Translations under genes and position numbers: made by a program
The notes under the pieces: generated by a model
Database searches by the model: none
Told to the model about the DNA's origin: nothing
What the model saw: only the letters and a program-made list of their open reading frames with translations
Assembly: GCA_016721465.1 (NCBI GenBank)
Contig: JADKIA010000008.1
Span: 248,001-312,000 of the forward strand
Reading direction: 5' to 3'
Length of the DNA: 64,000 nt
Origin: Ideonella sp.
GTDB lineage: Bacteria; Pseudomonadota; Gammaproteobacteria; Burkholderiales; Burkholderiaceae_C
Shown here: piece by piece, positions 8,340 to 16,822 of the stretch
Numbering within the stretch: the stretch's first letter is position 1
Layout of the letters: the number at the start of each line of letters is the position of its first letter

Positions 8340-9064
8340 GTTGCGATCTCCGCGGAGGCCGCGCGGTTGAGCGTGGGCAGGTCGATGATGCGTGCGAAGC
8401 GCGCGGCCAGGCGCGAATCGTGGCTGACGAAGACCAGTGCGCTGCGGCTCTCGGCGCAAGCACCAAGCAACATGGCCATGAAGGACTCGCGCAGGCCTTC
8501 ATCCAGCGCCGAGGTGGGCTCGTCGGCGATCACCAGCTCGGGCGAGCCGATCAGGGCGCGCGCGGCGGCCACTCGCTGCTGCTGGCCGATGGACAACTGC
8601 CCGGCGGGCGCATGCCAATGCGTCTGCGCCAGCCCGGCGCGCCGCAGCAGCGATTCGGCCGCGCCCGCACCGGCACGCTGCGCCCGGCGCGCCGAGAAGC
8701 GGCAGGGCAGGCGCACGTTGTCCAGCACCGACAGGTAAGGCAGCAGGTTGAACTGCTGGAAGATGTAGCCCAGGTGGTCGGCGCGGTGGCGGTCGCGGCG
8801 CGAGGCGGACAGGGCCGCCCACGACTGACCCAGGGCGCTCACCTGCCCGCTGTCGGCCACCAGCACGCCGGCCATCAACGACAGCAGCGTGCTCTTGCCG
8901 CAGCCGCTCGGGCCACGGATGAAGACGGTGTCGCCCGCGGCGACGTGCAGCTCGGGGAGGTCCAGCACGTCCGCTGCTGCGCCTGGCCAGCGGTAGCGCA
9001 GGCCGTCGATCGCCAGCGCGCTGGTGGCGTGGTCGGGCTGGGCGCTGGTCGGGGCGGTGTCCAT
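8336..9064 (-). CDS. ABC transporter ATP-binding protein (LolD/MacB type)
   Basis: 242 aa with Walker A GPSGCGKST, Q-loop in FQQFNLLPYL, signature LSIGQQQRVAAARAL, Walker B LVIADEPTSALD and the switch histidine in VFVSHD. The signature LSIGQ rather than LSGGQ is a mild variant. Paired by ATGA overlap with the FtsX-type permease and followed by DUF3299, it powers the membrane transporter encoded by this operon. ATG 9064 is chosen; an in-frame ATG 11 codons upstream is possible. Confidence 0.93.
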   Translation of the reverse strand: MDTAPTSAQPDHATSALAIDGLRYRWPGAAADVLDLPELHVAAGDTVFIRGPSGCGKSTLLSLMAGVLVADSGQVSALGQSWAALSASRRDRHRADHLGYIFQQFNLLPYLSVLDNVRLPCRFSARRAQRAGAGAAESLLRRAGLAQTHWHAPAGQLSIGQQQRVAAARALIGSPELVIADEPTSALDEGLRESFMAMLLGACAESRSALVFVSHDSRLAARFARIIDLPTLNRAASAEIAT

Positions 9065-9259
9065 GGCGATGGGCAGCTTATCAGCGTGGCAAGTCATCCG
9101 CGGCGCATGCGGTTCGTCGGAGTTGCCTGCCACTCATGCGGCGCGGACGCAGCTTCGTCGCAAGTCGGTGGAAGTGGCGGCGTGTGCTGCCTACAGTGCA
9201 CCCATCGACCAACCACTTCGCCTCGCTGCCAGCAGCGGGCACCTCCAGGAGAACGCAGC

Positions 9260-9412
9260 ATGACCACCACCAAGATCAGCCAGCAGATCGCTTCCTTTAC
9301 CTTCGCCGTCGTGATGACCGTCGGGGTGTTGTTCGGCCTCAACGGCCTGGCCGCAAGCGAAGCCAGCAGCGCGCAACAGCTGGCCAGCACGATCAGCGCA
9401 GCGCGCGTCTGA
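9260..9412 (+). CDS. 50-residue small membrane or exported protein
   Basis: ATG 9260 is preceded by CAGGAGAAC at good spacing. The product has a basic/polar start (MTTTKISQQ), one hydrophobic segment (FTFAVVMTVGVLFGLNGLAA) and a short polar tail, which fits either a cleaved signal peptide or a single-span small protein. It sits alone between the divergent ABC operon and the DUF427 gene and is followed by a T-rich terminator. Function unknown. Confidence 0.7.
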   Translation: MTTTKISQQIASFTFAVVMTVGVLFGLNGLAASEASSAQQLASTISAARV

Positions 9413-9482
9413 GTGGTCGCCGGGCCCATTGTCTCCGTCACCCGACCCCTGTCTCCTTCCCGTCAATCGCAGGGGTTCTTGC

Positions 9483-9515
9483 ACCCGCCGGCTTCACCGC
9501 CGCGCGGGTTTTTTT
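9483..9515 (+). terminator. Intrinsic terminator after the 50-residue gene
   Basis: ACCCGC / GCGGGT arms with a GC-rich, partly paired interior are followed by a run of seven T. It lies about 70 bases after the small gene and before the DUF427 gene. Confidence 0.65.
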
Positions 9516-9587
9516 CCGTCCAGGCGGCACGGTCGGCAAAGTGCAGTGCGAAGATCCGTGCCCATCGAACATCGGCGAGGAACGGTC

Positions 9588-9866
9588 ATGAAGGCGATCT
9601 GGAACGGCGTGGTCATCGCCGAGAGCGATGACGTGGTGGTGGTCGAAGGCAACCACTATTTTCCGGCCGAGGCCTTGAACGACAAGTACGTGAGCTTCAG
9701 CAACCACCGCACCAGTTGCCCCTGGAAAGGCCAGGCCTACTACAAGAGCCTGTTCGTCAATGGCGAGATGAATGCGGACGCGGTCTGGTACTACCCGGAA
9801 CCCAGCGAGGCCGCCGCCAACATCAAGGGCCGCGTGGCGTTCTGGAAGGGCGTCAAGGTCGAGTGA
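9588..9866 (+). CDS. DUF427 domain protein
   Basis: 92 aa, a single DUF427 domain: MKAIWNGVVIAES at the start, then VVEGNHYFP, the conserved SCPWKG and AVWYYPEPS, and a final AFWKGV strand. The fold is a small beta barrel of unknown activity, often annotated as a nucleotidyltransferase-like or stress protein without proof. Start chosen because the family begins exactly here and a GAGGAACGG precedes the ATG. Convergent with pirin, 13 bases apart. Confidence 0.9.
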   Translation: MKAIWNGVVIAESDDVVVVEGNHYFPAEALNDKYVSFSNHRTSCPWKGQAYYKSLFVNGEMNADAVWYYPEPSEAAANIKGRVAFWKGVKVE

Positions 9867-9879
9867 GGCGCGAACGCGG

Positions 9880-10746
9880 TCAAGCCAGCCGGCCGGCCTG
9901 AAAGTCTTCCACGGCCTGCATCAGTTCTGCCCGCGTGTTCATCACGAAAGGGCCGTACTGCGCAATCGGCTCCTTCAGCGGTCGACCCGCAATCAGCAGC
10001 GCGCGGGTGGGCAATTCGCCCGCCTGCAGCACCACGCCGTCGCTGCCCGCGGTGTTGGTCAGGATGGCCATGCGCTGCGCCGGCACGGGGCTGCCACCGA
10101 TGTCCAGCGCACCGCGGTACACATAGACGAAGGCGTTGTGCGACTCGGGCAGGGCCTGCGAAAAGCTGGCGCCGGGCCGCAGGTGGATGTCCAGGTACAG
10201 CGGCTCGGTCACCTCGCGCTGCATGGCGCCGGTGACGCCCAATGCCTGGCCGGCGATCACATGCACCCGCACGCCATCCACCTGCGCCACCGGGATCTCG
10301 GGGGCCGGGATGTCGCGGTACCACGCGGGGATCATCTTGCGCTGGGCGGGCAGGTTCAGCCAGAGCTGGAAGCCTTCCATCACGCCTTCCTCCTGCTCGG
10401 GCATCTCGCTGTGGATCACGCCGCGACCGGCCGTCATCCACTGCACGCCGCCATTGGTGAGCAGGCCCTCGTGGCCGGCCGAATCGCGATGCCGCATGCG
10501 GCCGGCAATCATGTAGGTCACGGTCTCGAAGCCACGGTGCGGGTGGTCGGGGAAGCCGGCAATGTAGTCGCCCGGCTGGTCGGAGCCGAAGGCGTCGAGC
10601 ATCAGGAACGGGTCGAGCCGGTGCTGCAGCGGCTGGGTGAGCACGCGGGTGAGCTTGACGCCCGCACCGTCCTGCGTGGCCTGGCCAGTGACCAGGCGCT
10701 CGACGCTGCGGGGGTTGGAAACGGCAGAGGAGCGTGGGATATGCAT
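9880..10746 (-). CDS. Pirin-family cupin protein (quercetinase-like)
   Basis: 288 aa bicupin of the YhhW/pirin type. The N-terminal cupin carries the metal ligands in HPHRGFETVTY and in GGVQWMTAGRGVIHSE, with HRDSAGHEG between; the C-terminal cupin domain follows the linker EIPVAQVDGV. These proteins bind iron or another divalent metal and some cleave quercetin; the physiological role is usually unknown. The start at MHIPRSSAV fits family length; an ATG 12 codons upstream adds a cysteine-rich stretch that is probably not translated. Confidence 0.93.
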   Translation of the reverse strand: MHIPRSSAVSNPRSVERLVTGQATQDGAGVKLTRVLTQPLQHRLDPFLMLDAFGSDQPGDYIAGFPDHPHRGFETVTYMIAGRMRHRDSAGHEGLLTNGGVQWMTAGRGVIHSEMPEQEEGVMEGFQLWLNLPAQRKMIPAWYRDIPAPEIPVAQVDGVRVHVIAGQALGVTGAMQREVTEPLYLDIHLRPGASFSQALPESHNAFVYVYRGALDIGGSPVPAQRMAILTNTAGSDGVVLQAGELPTRALLIAGRPLKEPIAQYGPFVMNTRAELMQAVEDFQAGRLA

Positions 10747-10856
10747 GCCGCAATGGTGGCATGTCGGCATGGGCCTGAACACCGAATGGATTTGAATGCG
10801 CGGTTCAGTGGGTGTGACGGATTCCGGGAACGCGTGGACGCGTTACGCTGCGCCGC

Positions 10857-11576
10857 ATGAGCGCGGCGGACACCCCGATCACCATCACCACGGCGCACCG
10901 CCGCCGCCTGCGCGAGGTGTGGCGCTCGGCTGGTTGGCCGTTTCAGGATCTGCTGGAGGTGGAGCTGCTCGCCGCAGGGCTGCTCGAGCGCTGCCGCATG
11001 GCGGACGGCCGCGAGACGGTGCGGGTGACGGACGCTGGTGTGGCCGAGATCGCCGCCACCCTGCACCGCAACCGCGCGGCACGCGACGAGCACGAGCAGC
11101 TGGTGGCCCGCGTGGCGCGCGAGATGCAACGGGCCGGCCGCGTGGTGTGGCGCGGGCTGAGCCTGCGGGCGCGGGTGGGCGAGTGCGACCAGGACGCTGA
11201 CCAGGCGCGTTGGGCCATGGCCATGCCCGATGTCTACTCCATCCGCCACACCACGGTGGAAGCCTACGTCGAGCCCGTGGTGCACGAGATCAAGGTGCGC
11301 CGCGCCGATCTCTTGTCCGACCTGCGGCAACCGGCCAAGGGCGAGGCCTACCGCTGGATGGGCGGCGAGTGCTGGTATGTGATCCGGGCCGGCATAGCGC
11401 AGCCGGAAGAAGTCCCGCCTGCCTACGGCGTGATGGTGGCGCAGGGCGACGGCACACTGGACGTGGCGCGGCCCGCGCCGCGACGCGCGATGCGGCTGCC
11501 GTTTGCGATCTGGATGGCGCTGGCACGCGCCACGCCCGAGCCCTTCGACGACGATGCGCAGGCCCCGCTGGCCTGA
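10857..11576 (+). CDS. Winged-helix plus PD-(D/E)XK-like (MmcB-type) nuclease-fold protein
   Basis: 239 aa. Residues about 8-70 read as a winged helix ending in a typical wing (RETVRVTDAGVAEI). The second half has a nuclease-fold core: PDVYSIRH, then HEIKVRRADLLSD with the E-x-K pair, then KGEAYRWMGGECWYVI. This E-I-K-V-x-R-A-D-L pattern matches MmcB-type DNA-repair-associated proteins and restriction-endonuclease-like folds. The aspartate of PDV could complete the catalytic triad. Stands alone; function inferred only from fold. Confidence 0.65.
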   Translation: MSAADTPITITTAHRRRLREVWRSAGWPFQDLLEVELLAAGLLERCRMADGRETVRVTDAGVAEIAATLHRNRAARDEHEQLVARVAREMQRAGRVVWRGLSLRARVGECDQDADQARWAMAMPDVYSIRHTTVEAYVEPVVHEIKVRRADLLSDLRQPAKGEAYRWMGGECWYVIRAGIAQPEEVPPAYGVMVAQGDGTLDVARPAPRRAMRLPFAIWMALARATPEPFDDDAQAPLA

Positions 11577-11647
11577 GGCTGGCGTGGGGGTGCGCGCCCA
11601 GCGCATTGATCGCACAATGGCGGTCCGTTGAAGAACTGGAGCCCGCC

Positions 11648-13219
11648 ATGCGTCATCGCCCGCCGATTGCCACACTGTGCCTCGCGGCCACGTTGTCCTT
11701 GGGCCTGACAACGCCGCTGCACGCGGCCACTGCGCCGGCCGGTGTGGCCTGGCTCCCGGCGGCGGCCGACGCGGACGTGGACAAGGCCTTCGCGCAGGCC
11801 CGTGCCGAGAAGAAGCCGGTGTTGCTGTATTGGGGCGCCAGGTGGTGCCCGCCCTGCAATCAGCTCAAGGCCACGCTGTTCAATCGGCAGGACTTCATCG
11901 AACGCTCGAAGGCCGTGGTGCCGGTCTACGTGGATGGGGACCTGCCCGGCGCGCAGAAGCTGGGCACGCGCTTCAAGGTGCGTGGCTACCCGACGATGAT
12001 CCTGATGTCGCCCGACGGCGCCGAGATCACCCGCCTGCCGGGCGAGGCCGATGCGCCCCAGGTGGTGGCCCTGCTGCAGCAGGGCCTGGCCGGTGGCCGG
12101 CCGGTGAAGGCCGCGCTGGCCGATGCCCGCGCCGGCAAGCGGCTGAGTGCTGGCGAGTGGCGTGCGCTGGCACTGTATTCGTGGGACACGGACCAGGATC
12201 AGCTGGTGTCCGAATCCGAGCGGCCGGCGATGCTGGCGCAGCTGTCGGCCAACTGCCCGGCAGCCGAAGGGGATGCCGCAACCCGCCTGCTGCTCAAGGC
12301 GCTGGCCAACACCGACGAGGGCAAGGGACTGAAGGCCGATGCGGCGTTGCGCGAGCGCGTGCGCAAGGTCTTGGCCGACCCGGCCGCCAGTCGCGCGCAG
12401 ATCGACACGCTGGTGAACTACGCCGCCGAGATCACCAAGGCCCTGGCGCCCGACGCGGGCGCCGATCGGCGTGCGTTCGCCGGCCAGTACGACGCTGCCT
12501 TGCGCCGGTTGCAAGTCGATGAAACCCTGTCGCGCGCCGATCGCATGGGCGCCCTTTCGGGCCGTGTGGACCTGGCCCGGCTCGGTTTGGCCAAGGCCGA
12601 GCTGCATCCCAAGATCGATGCCGCGCTCGTCAAGCAGGTGCGTGAACAGGTGGCGCGTGCGGACCGCGAGATCACCGATGGCTACGAGCGCCAAGCCGTC
12701 ATCACCGGCGCGGCGCACCTGTTGGGCCAGACAGGACTGTGGGCCGACAGCGATGCGCTGCTCAAGGCCAACCTGGCGCGCAGCCATTCGCCCTACTACC
12801 TGATGAGCCAGCTCGCCGGCAATGCGCGCAAGCTGGGTCGCAAGGACGAGGCGTTGAACTGGTACGGCCAAGCCTTCGACAAGAGTGAAGGCCCGGCCAC
12901 GCGACTTCAGTGGGGTGCAAGCTACTTCAGCGCGTTGGTGGAACTGGCGCCGAAGGACGTTGTGCGCATCGAGAAGACCGCTGCGCAAATGATCAGCGAG
13001 GCGGCGCAGGACAAGGGCGCTTTCTACGAGCGCAGTGCGCGCTCGCTGCAGCGCGTGGGCAGCAAGCTCAACGCCTGGAACCAGGGCGGCGCACAGGCGG
13101 CCGTGGTGGAACGGCTGAAGAAGCAGCTGGATGCGGTGTGCGGCAAGATCGAGGCGGCCGATGCGCAGCGTGCCACTTGCGAGTCGATCGCCAAAGGCAT
13201 GCAGGCCCCGGCCGGCTGA
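11648..13219 (+). CDS. Exported thioredoxin-fold protein with helical repeat extension
   Basis: 523 aa. A signal peptide (residues 1-26, ending LHAATA) is followed by a thioredoxin domain with active site WCPPC (GARWCPPCNQLK) and the cis-proline segment RGYPTMILM. The remaining 350 residues are helical, TPR-like, with no second redox motif. It would act in the periplasm as a disulfide reductase or isomerase of the DsbD-gamma/thioredoxin_7 kind, electron donor unknown. The CPPC dipeptide is typical of reducing rather than strongly oxidising proteins. A strong terminator follows. Confidence 0.88.
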   Translation: MRHRPPIATLCLAATLSLGLTTPLHAATAPAGVAWLPAAADADVDKAFAQARAEKKPVLLYWGARWCPPCNQLKATLFNRQDFIERSKAVVPVYVDGDLPGAQKLGTRFKVRGYPTMILMSPDGAEITRLPGEADAPQVVALLQQGLAGGRPVKAALADARAGKRLSAGEWRALALYSWDTDQDQLVSESERPAMLAQLSANCPAAEGDAATRLLLKALANTDEGKGLKADAALRERVRKVLADPAASRAQIDTLVNYAAEITKALAPDAGADRRAFAGQYDAALRRLQVDETLSRADRMGALSGRVDLARLGLAKAELHPKIDAALVKQVREQVARADREITDGYERQAVITGAAHLLGQTGLWADSDALLKANLARSHSPYYLMSQLAGNARKLGRKDEALNWYGQAFDKSEGPATRLQWGASYFSALVELAPKDVVRIEKTAAQMISEAAQDKGAFYERSARSLQRVGSKLNAWNQGGAQAAVVERLKKQLDAVCGKIEAADAQRATCESIAKGMQAPAG

Positions 13220-13254
13220 ACGGCACGAAGCGCTGCGTCGGCACGCAATGAACC

Positions 13255-13279
13255 AGGGCGACCCTCGGGTCGCCCTTTT
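13255..13279 (+). terminator. Strong intrinsic terminator after the thioredoxin-fold gene
   Basis: Perfect 10 bp stem AGGGCGACCC / GGGTCGCCCT with a TC loop, followed by TTTT. It separates the thioredoxin-fold gene from the convergent glutathione transferase gene. Confidence 0.9.
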
Positions 13280-13305
13280 GGCCTCGTGGCGTGGGTTGCG
13301 TGCGC

Positions 13306-13914
13306 TTACTTCAGCAGGCCTTCGGCCTTCAGCGCGGCCTGTACGGCCGGGCGGGCGGCCACACGGCCCATGAAGGCGCCCAGGTGCGCGAAACCGCTGA
13401 TGTCCACACCCACGTACTGGCACCAGTTGGTCACGGTGAACAGATAGGCATCGGCGACGGTGAAGGTGTCACCGGTGAGGTAGGCCTTGCCCTCGAGCTG
13501 CTCGTTCACGTACTTGAAGCGGTCCACCAGGCGGGCGCGGAAGATGGGCTTGGCGTCCTCCACCATCGCCGGGTTGAACAGCGGCGAGAAGCCCTTGTGC
13601 AATTCGGTGGAGATGAAGTTCAGCCACTCGATCAGGCGATAGCGCGCCATCGTGCCCGCCGCGGGGGCCAGGCCGGACGCGGGCGCCTGGTCGGCGATGT
13701 ACTGCACGATGGCCGGGCCTTCGGACAGGCGCTGGCCGTCGTCCAGCTCCAGCAGTGGCACGTAGCCCTTGGGGTTGATGGTGTAGTAGTCGGTGCCGTC
13801 GGCCAGCTTGTGGGTTTTGGTGCTGGCCAGGACGGCTTCGAACTTCAGGCCGGACTCGTGCAGGACGATGTGCGGGCTGAGCGAGCAGGCGCCGGGGCTG
13901 TAGTAGAGCTTCAT
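13306..13914 (-). CDS. gstA: Glutathione S-transferase, beta class
   Basis: 202 aa, the usual bacterial GST length. MKLYYSPGACSLSPHI places the beta-class catalytic cysteine at residue 10. The thioredoxin-like N-domain holds NPKGYVPLLELDDG (cis-Pro) and LSEGPAIVQYIAD (glutathione-binding Glu/Ser-Gly), and the helical C-domain carries LTGDTFTVADAYLF. Conjugates or reduces with glutathione in the cytosol, typically in detoxification or oxidative stress. Start fixed by MKLYYS; upstream frame is not family-like. Convergent with the preceding gene. Confidence 0.95.
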   Translation of the reverse strand: MKLYYSPGACSLSPHIVLHESGLKFEAVLASTKTHKLADGTDYYTINPKGYVPLLELDDGQRLSEGPAIVQYIADQAPASGLAPAAGTMARYRLIEWLNFISTELHKGFSPLFNPAMVEDAKPIFRARLVDRFKYVNEQLEGKAYLTGDTFTVADAYLFTVTNWCQYVGVDISGFAHLGAFMGRVAARPAVQAALKAEGLLK

Positions 13915-14082
13915 CGATGTCTCCGGTTGGTCGGTGAGGGACCGGCACGATAGCGCACTGCGCCAGCCCTTGCTTGCGCGGTGGCCAATCGTCGCGCCTT
14001 GCCGGGGCTCGACATCGCCACTGCGGCGACACGGCGCCGGGCGCACAATGACCGTCTCTCACGACTGGACGGACCTCTGCCC

Positions 14083-14451
14083 ATGCCCCGCCCCATCCTC
14101 GCCGAAGACCGGATCCACCCTGCGATCCGCACCAAGATCACGGGGCTGCATGCCGACGTGCTGAAGGAGGTGCAAGACGCCGTCGTCAGCCACCCGGTGG
14201 TGGTGGTGGGCATGGCGGGCAACCCCTTCGTGCGCAAGGCAAGGCGCGCGCTGGACGCCGCAGGCGTGGTGCACCTCGACCTGGACTACGGCGGCTACCT
14301 GAACCAATGGCGCCGGCGAAACACGCTCAAGCTGTGGACGGGATGGCCCACTTTCCCGATGGTCTTCGTCAGGGGCTCGCTGGTCGGCGGTGCCGACGAT
14401 GTGCGCCAGTTGATCGACAGTGGAGAACTGAAGCAATTGCTGGCAGCTTGA
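14083..14451 (+). CDS. Cysteine-free glutaredoxin-fold protein
   Basis: 122 aa. The Grx4-like layout is clear: a helical lead (HADVLKEVQDAV), beta strand VVVVGMAGNPFVRKARRALDAAG where monothiol glutaredoxins have CGFS, WTGWPTFPMVFV with the cis-proline, and GSLVGGADDVRQL with the glutathione-binding Gly-Gly. The active-site cysteine is gone (NPFVRK) and there is no cysteine anywhere in the protein, so it cannot do thiol exchange or bind an Fe-S cluster like Grx4. It may be a glutathione-binding or scaffold relic. Start MPRPILAEDR follows the family. Confidence 0.85.
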   Translation: MPRPILAEDRIHPAIRTKITGLHADVLKEVQDAVVSHPVVVVGMAGNPFVRKARRALDAAGVVHLDLDYGGYLNQWRRRNTLKLWTGWPTFPMVFVRGSLVGGADDVRQLIDSGELKQLLAA

Positions 14452-14561
14452 GGTTGCATCGCCGGACTGCGTCGTGGCGGGTTCAGGCCATTCATGCTGC
14501 TGAAGCTGCCGTTCGCCCGATCGGGCGCGCCGAGCCATTTGCCCACCGCAGAATGCCGGCC

Positions 14562-16049
14562 ATGAGATTTCCAGCCCGTTCGAGCCTGCTGTCCAGTTGG
14601 CCGACCCTGGTGTTGATGGCGACGATGCCGCTGGCGATGGCCGCTGACGAAGCGGCCACCAAACCCTGCCGCCTGAAGGGAGTGGAGCACGAAGCCCTGT
14701 GCGGCAGCGTGCGGCGAGCCCTGGACCCCACCAAGCCGCAAGGCACTGCGATCGATGTGCACTTCGCCGTGCTGCCCGCCATGGCGCGGCGCAAGGCCGA
14801 CGATCCGGTGTTCTTCTTCGCCGGTGGCCCGGGGCAAAGCGCGATCGATCTGGCGGGCGCCTTGTCCAGACGCTATGCCCGCTTCGGCCATCGCCGTGAC
14901 TTGGTGTTTGTCGATCAGCGCGGCACCGGCCGCACTGCGCCGCTGAAGTGCGCCGACGATGACGAGCGCCAGGCGCTGCAGCCGCTGGCCGAGGGCCTGG
15001 ACGAGGCACGACGCCTGCAGAAGGTGAAGGACTGCGGTGCAGCCTTGCAGAAGCTCCCGCATGGTGATCTGCGGCAGTACACCACCACCATTGCGATGGC
15101 CGACATCGATGCCGTGCGCTCGGCGCTCGGGGTGGAACGCATCAATGCCATAGGTGCCTCGTATGGCACCCGCGCGGTGCTCGAATACCAGCGACTGTTT
15201 CCCCAGCGCGTGCGTCGTGCCGTCATCGACGGCGTGGCGCCGCCCGACATGGTGTTGCCGGTGTCGTTCTCGATCGACAACCAGGCGGCATTGGAGGCAG
15301 TGTTCGTCGGATGCGAAAAGGAGGACGCGTGCAGGAGGCGCTATCCGGGTCTGCGCGACGACTGGCAACGTCTGCTGCGCAGTCTGCCCCTGGTCACCAC
15401 GGTACAGCACCCGCTCAGTGGACGCGAGGAGCAGCTCACCCTCACGCGGGACGCGGTATTGGGGGCCGTTCGCGGGCCCCTGTATGTGCCGTCACTGGCG
15501 TCCGGGCTGCCGGAGGCCATCCACCAGGCGGCTCAGCGACGCTTTTCGCCGCTGGTGGGCCTGTCCAGCGCACTGGGTGGCGCGGGGGGGGGCATGGCCA
15601 CCGGCATGCACTTTTCCGTGGTCTGCGCCGAAGATGCGCCGCGCATGGCCAATGCCACTGACGCGGCGGGCATGGATTTCGGTGGCGGGTTCGCGGCGTT
15701 CTACGTCAAGGTCTGTGCCGATTGGCCGCGTGGTCAGCCGCCGGCCGATTTCTACCGGGTTGGCCCGGCGCCGTCGGCCACGCTGGTGCTGTCCGGCGGC
15801 GCCGACCCGGCCACACCGCCGCGGCATGGCGAGCGGGTGACCGCTTTGCTGGGTGCCAAGGCTCGGCATGTGCTGGTGCCGCAGGCGGGGCATGGCACCT
15901 TGGCGTTGGCTTGCATGCGCGACGCGGTGGTGCGTTTCGTCGACGCGGCCAGTGACAAAGAGGCCTTGAAGGTCGAAGCGACCTGTGCGGCCGGCATGCC
16001 ACGCCCCACGGTGTTCGTGCCGCTCGGCGCGGTGGAGCAACTGAAATGA
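14562..16049 (+). CDS. Exported alpha/beta hydrolase, tripeptidyl-aminopeptidase-like
   Basis: 495 aa with a signal peptide (residues 1-29, ending LAMAA). Oxyanion segment FFFAGGPGQS, DQRGTGRT, nucleophile elbow GASYGT, acid in SGGADPATPP and histidine in QAGHGTL give a full catalytic set of the proline iminopeptidase/tripeptidyl-peptidase (TAP-like) group. It has several cysteine pairs as expected for a periplasmic enzyme. Its stop overlaps the start of the ABC ATPase gene (ATGA), so hydrolase and transporter are co-translated and may act on the same peptide substrate. Confidence 0.88.
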   Translation: MRFPARSSLLSSWPTLVLMATMPLAMAADEAATKPCRLKGVEHEALCGSVRRALDPTKPQGTAIDVHFAVLPAMARRKADDPVFFFAGGPGQSAIDLAGALSRRYARFGHRRDLVFVDQRGTGRTAPLKCADDDERQALQPLAEGLDEARRLQKVKDCGAALQKLPHGDLRQYTTTIAMADIDAVRSALGVERINAIGASYGTRAVLEYQRLFPQRVRRAVIDGVAPPDMVLPVSFSIDNQAALEAVFVGCEKEDACRRRYPGLRDDWQRLLRSLPLVTTVQHPLSGREEQLTLTRDAVLGAVRGPLYVPSLASGLPEAIHQAAQRRFSPLVGLSSALGGAGGGMATGMHFSVVCAEDAPRMANATDAAGMDFGGGFAAFYVKVCADWPRGQPPADFYRVGPAPSATLVLSGGADPATPPRHGERVTALLGAKARHVLVPQAGHGTLALACMRDAVVRFVDAASDKEALKVEATCAAGMPRPTVFVPLGAVEQLK

Positions 16050-16822
16050 TCGAGGTGCAGGATCTGGTCAAGCGCTTCACCCAGGGTCGGGGGCGCTCGG
16101 CGCGCACTGTAGCGGCCGTGCAGGGTTTGAGCTTTCGTGCCGAAAACGGCGCCATCACCGGCTTGCTCGGGCCCAATGGGGCCGGCAAGACGACCACGCT
16201 GCGCATGATCGCGGCGCTGGTCGAACCGGATGCAGGGCGCATTCAGGTCGATGGCGTTGACGTGAGGAATCAGCCTGCCCGCGCCTTGTCCCGCATGGGT
16301 GTGTTGTCCGATGCGCGTGGCTTGTATCCGCGTCTCACCGCGCGCGAGAACATCGTCTACTACGGTCGCCTGCAGGGCATGGCGGCGGTTGCTGCCCAGG
16401 CGCGCGCCGAAACCCTGGCGGACATGCTGGAGATGAAGGCCTTGCTGGATCGTCGCACCGACGGTTTCAGCCAAGGGGAGCGCATGAAGACGGCCCTGGC
16501 GCGAGCGTTGGTGCACGACCCCTCGCACATCATCCTGGACGAACCCACCAACGGCCTGGACGTGTTGGCCACGCGTGCGCTGCGCGAATCGCTGCGCCGG
16601 CTGCGCGACGAGCACGGCAAGTGCATCGTGTTCTCCACCCACATCATGCAGGAGGTGGAGCGCCTGTGCGACCAGGTGGTGGTGGTGGCGCACGGCCGCA
16701 CGGTGGCCGAGGGGACGGTGTCGCAGCTGTTGGCGCGCACGGGCCACACGGACTTCGAGGCCTGCTTCGTCAGCCTCGCGTTCGACAACGTTTCTTCGGC
16801 GTCTCAAGGGGCTGCGGCATGA
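16046..16822 (+). CDS. natA: ABC transporter ATP-binding protein, NatA-like
   Basis: 258 aa. Walker A GPNGAGKTT, signature FSQGERMKTALARAL, Walker B IILDEPTNGLD and switch His in STHIMQ match the NatA/CcmA-type exporter ATPases. It overlaps the hydrolase upstream and the permease downstream, both by ATGA. With NatB it is known in Bacillus as a sodium-extruding pump, but in proteobacteria the cargo of such pairs is mostly unknown; the coupled peptidase argues for a peptide. Confidence 0.9.
   Translation: MIEVQDLVKRFTQGRGRSARTVAAVQGLSFRAENGAITGLLGPNGAGKTTTLRMIAALVEPDAGRIQVDGVDVRNQPARALSRMGVLSDARGLYPRLTARENIVYYGRLQGMAAVAAQARAETLADMLEMKALLDRRTDGFSQGERMKTALARALVHDPSHIILDEPTNGLDVLATRALRESLRRLRDEHGKCIVFSTHIMQEVERLCDQVVVVAHGRTVAEGTVSQLLARTGHTDFEACFVSLAFDNVSSASQGAAA

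Noticed and set aside
11423..13423. Long minus-strand frame opposite the thioredoxin-fold gene
   Set aside because: Low-complexity Arg/Gln/His-rich translation, whereas the plus-strand frame has a signal peptide and WCPPC.
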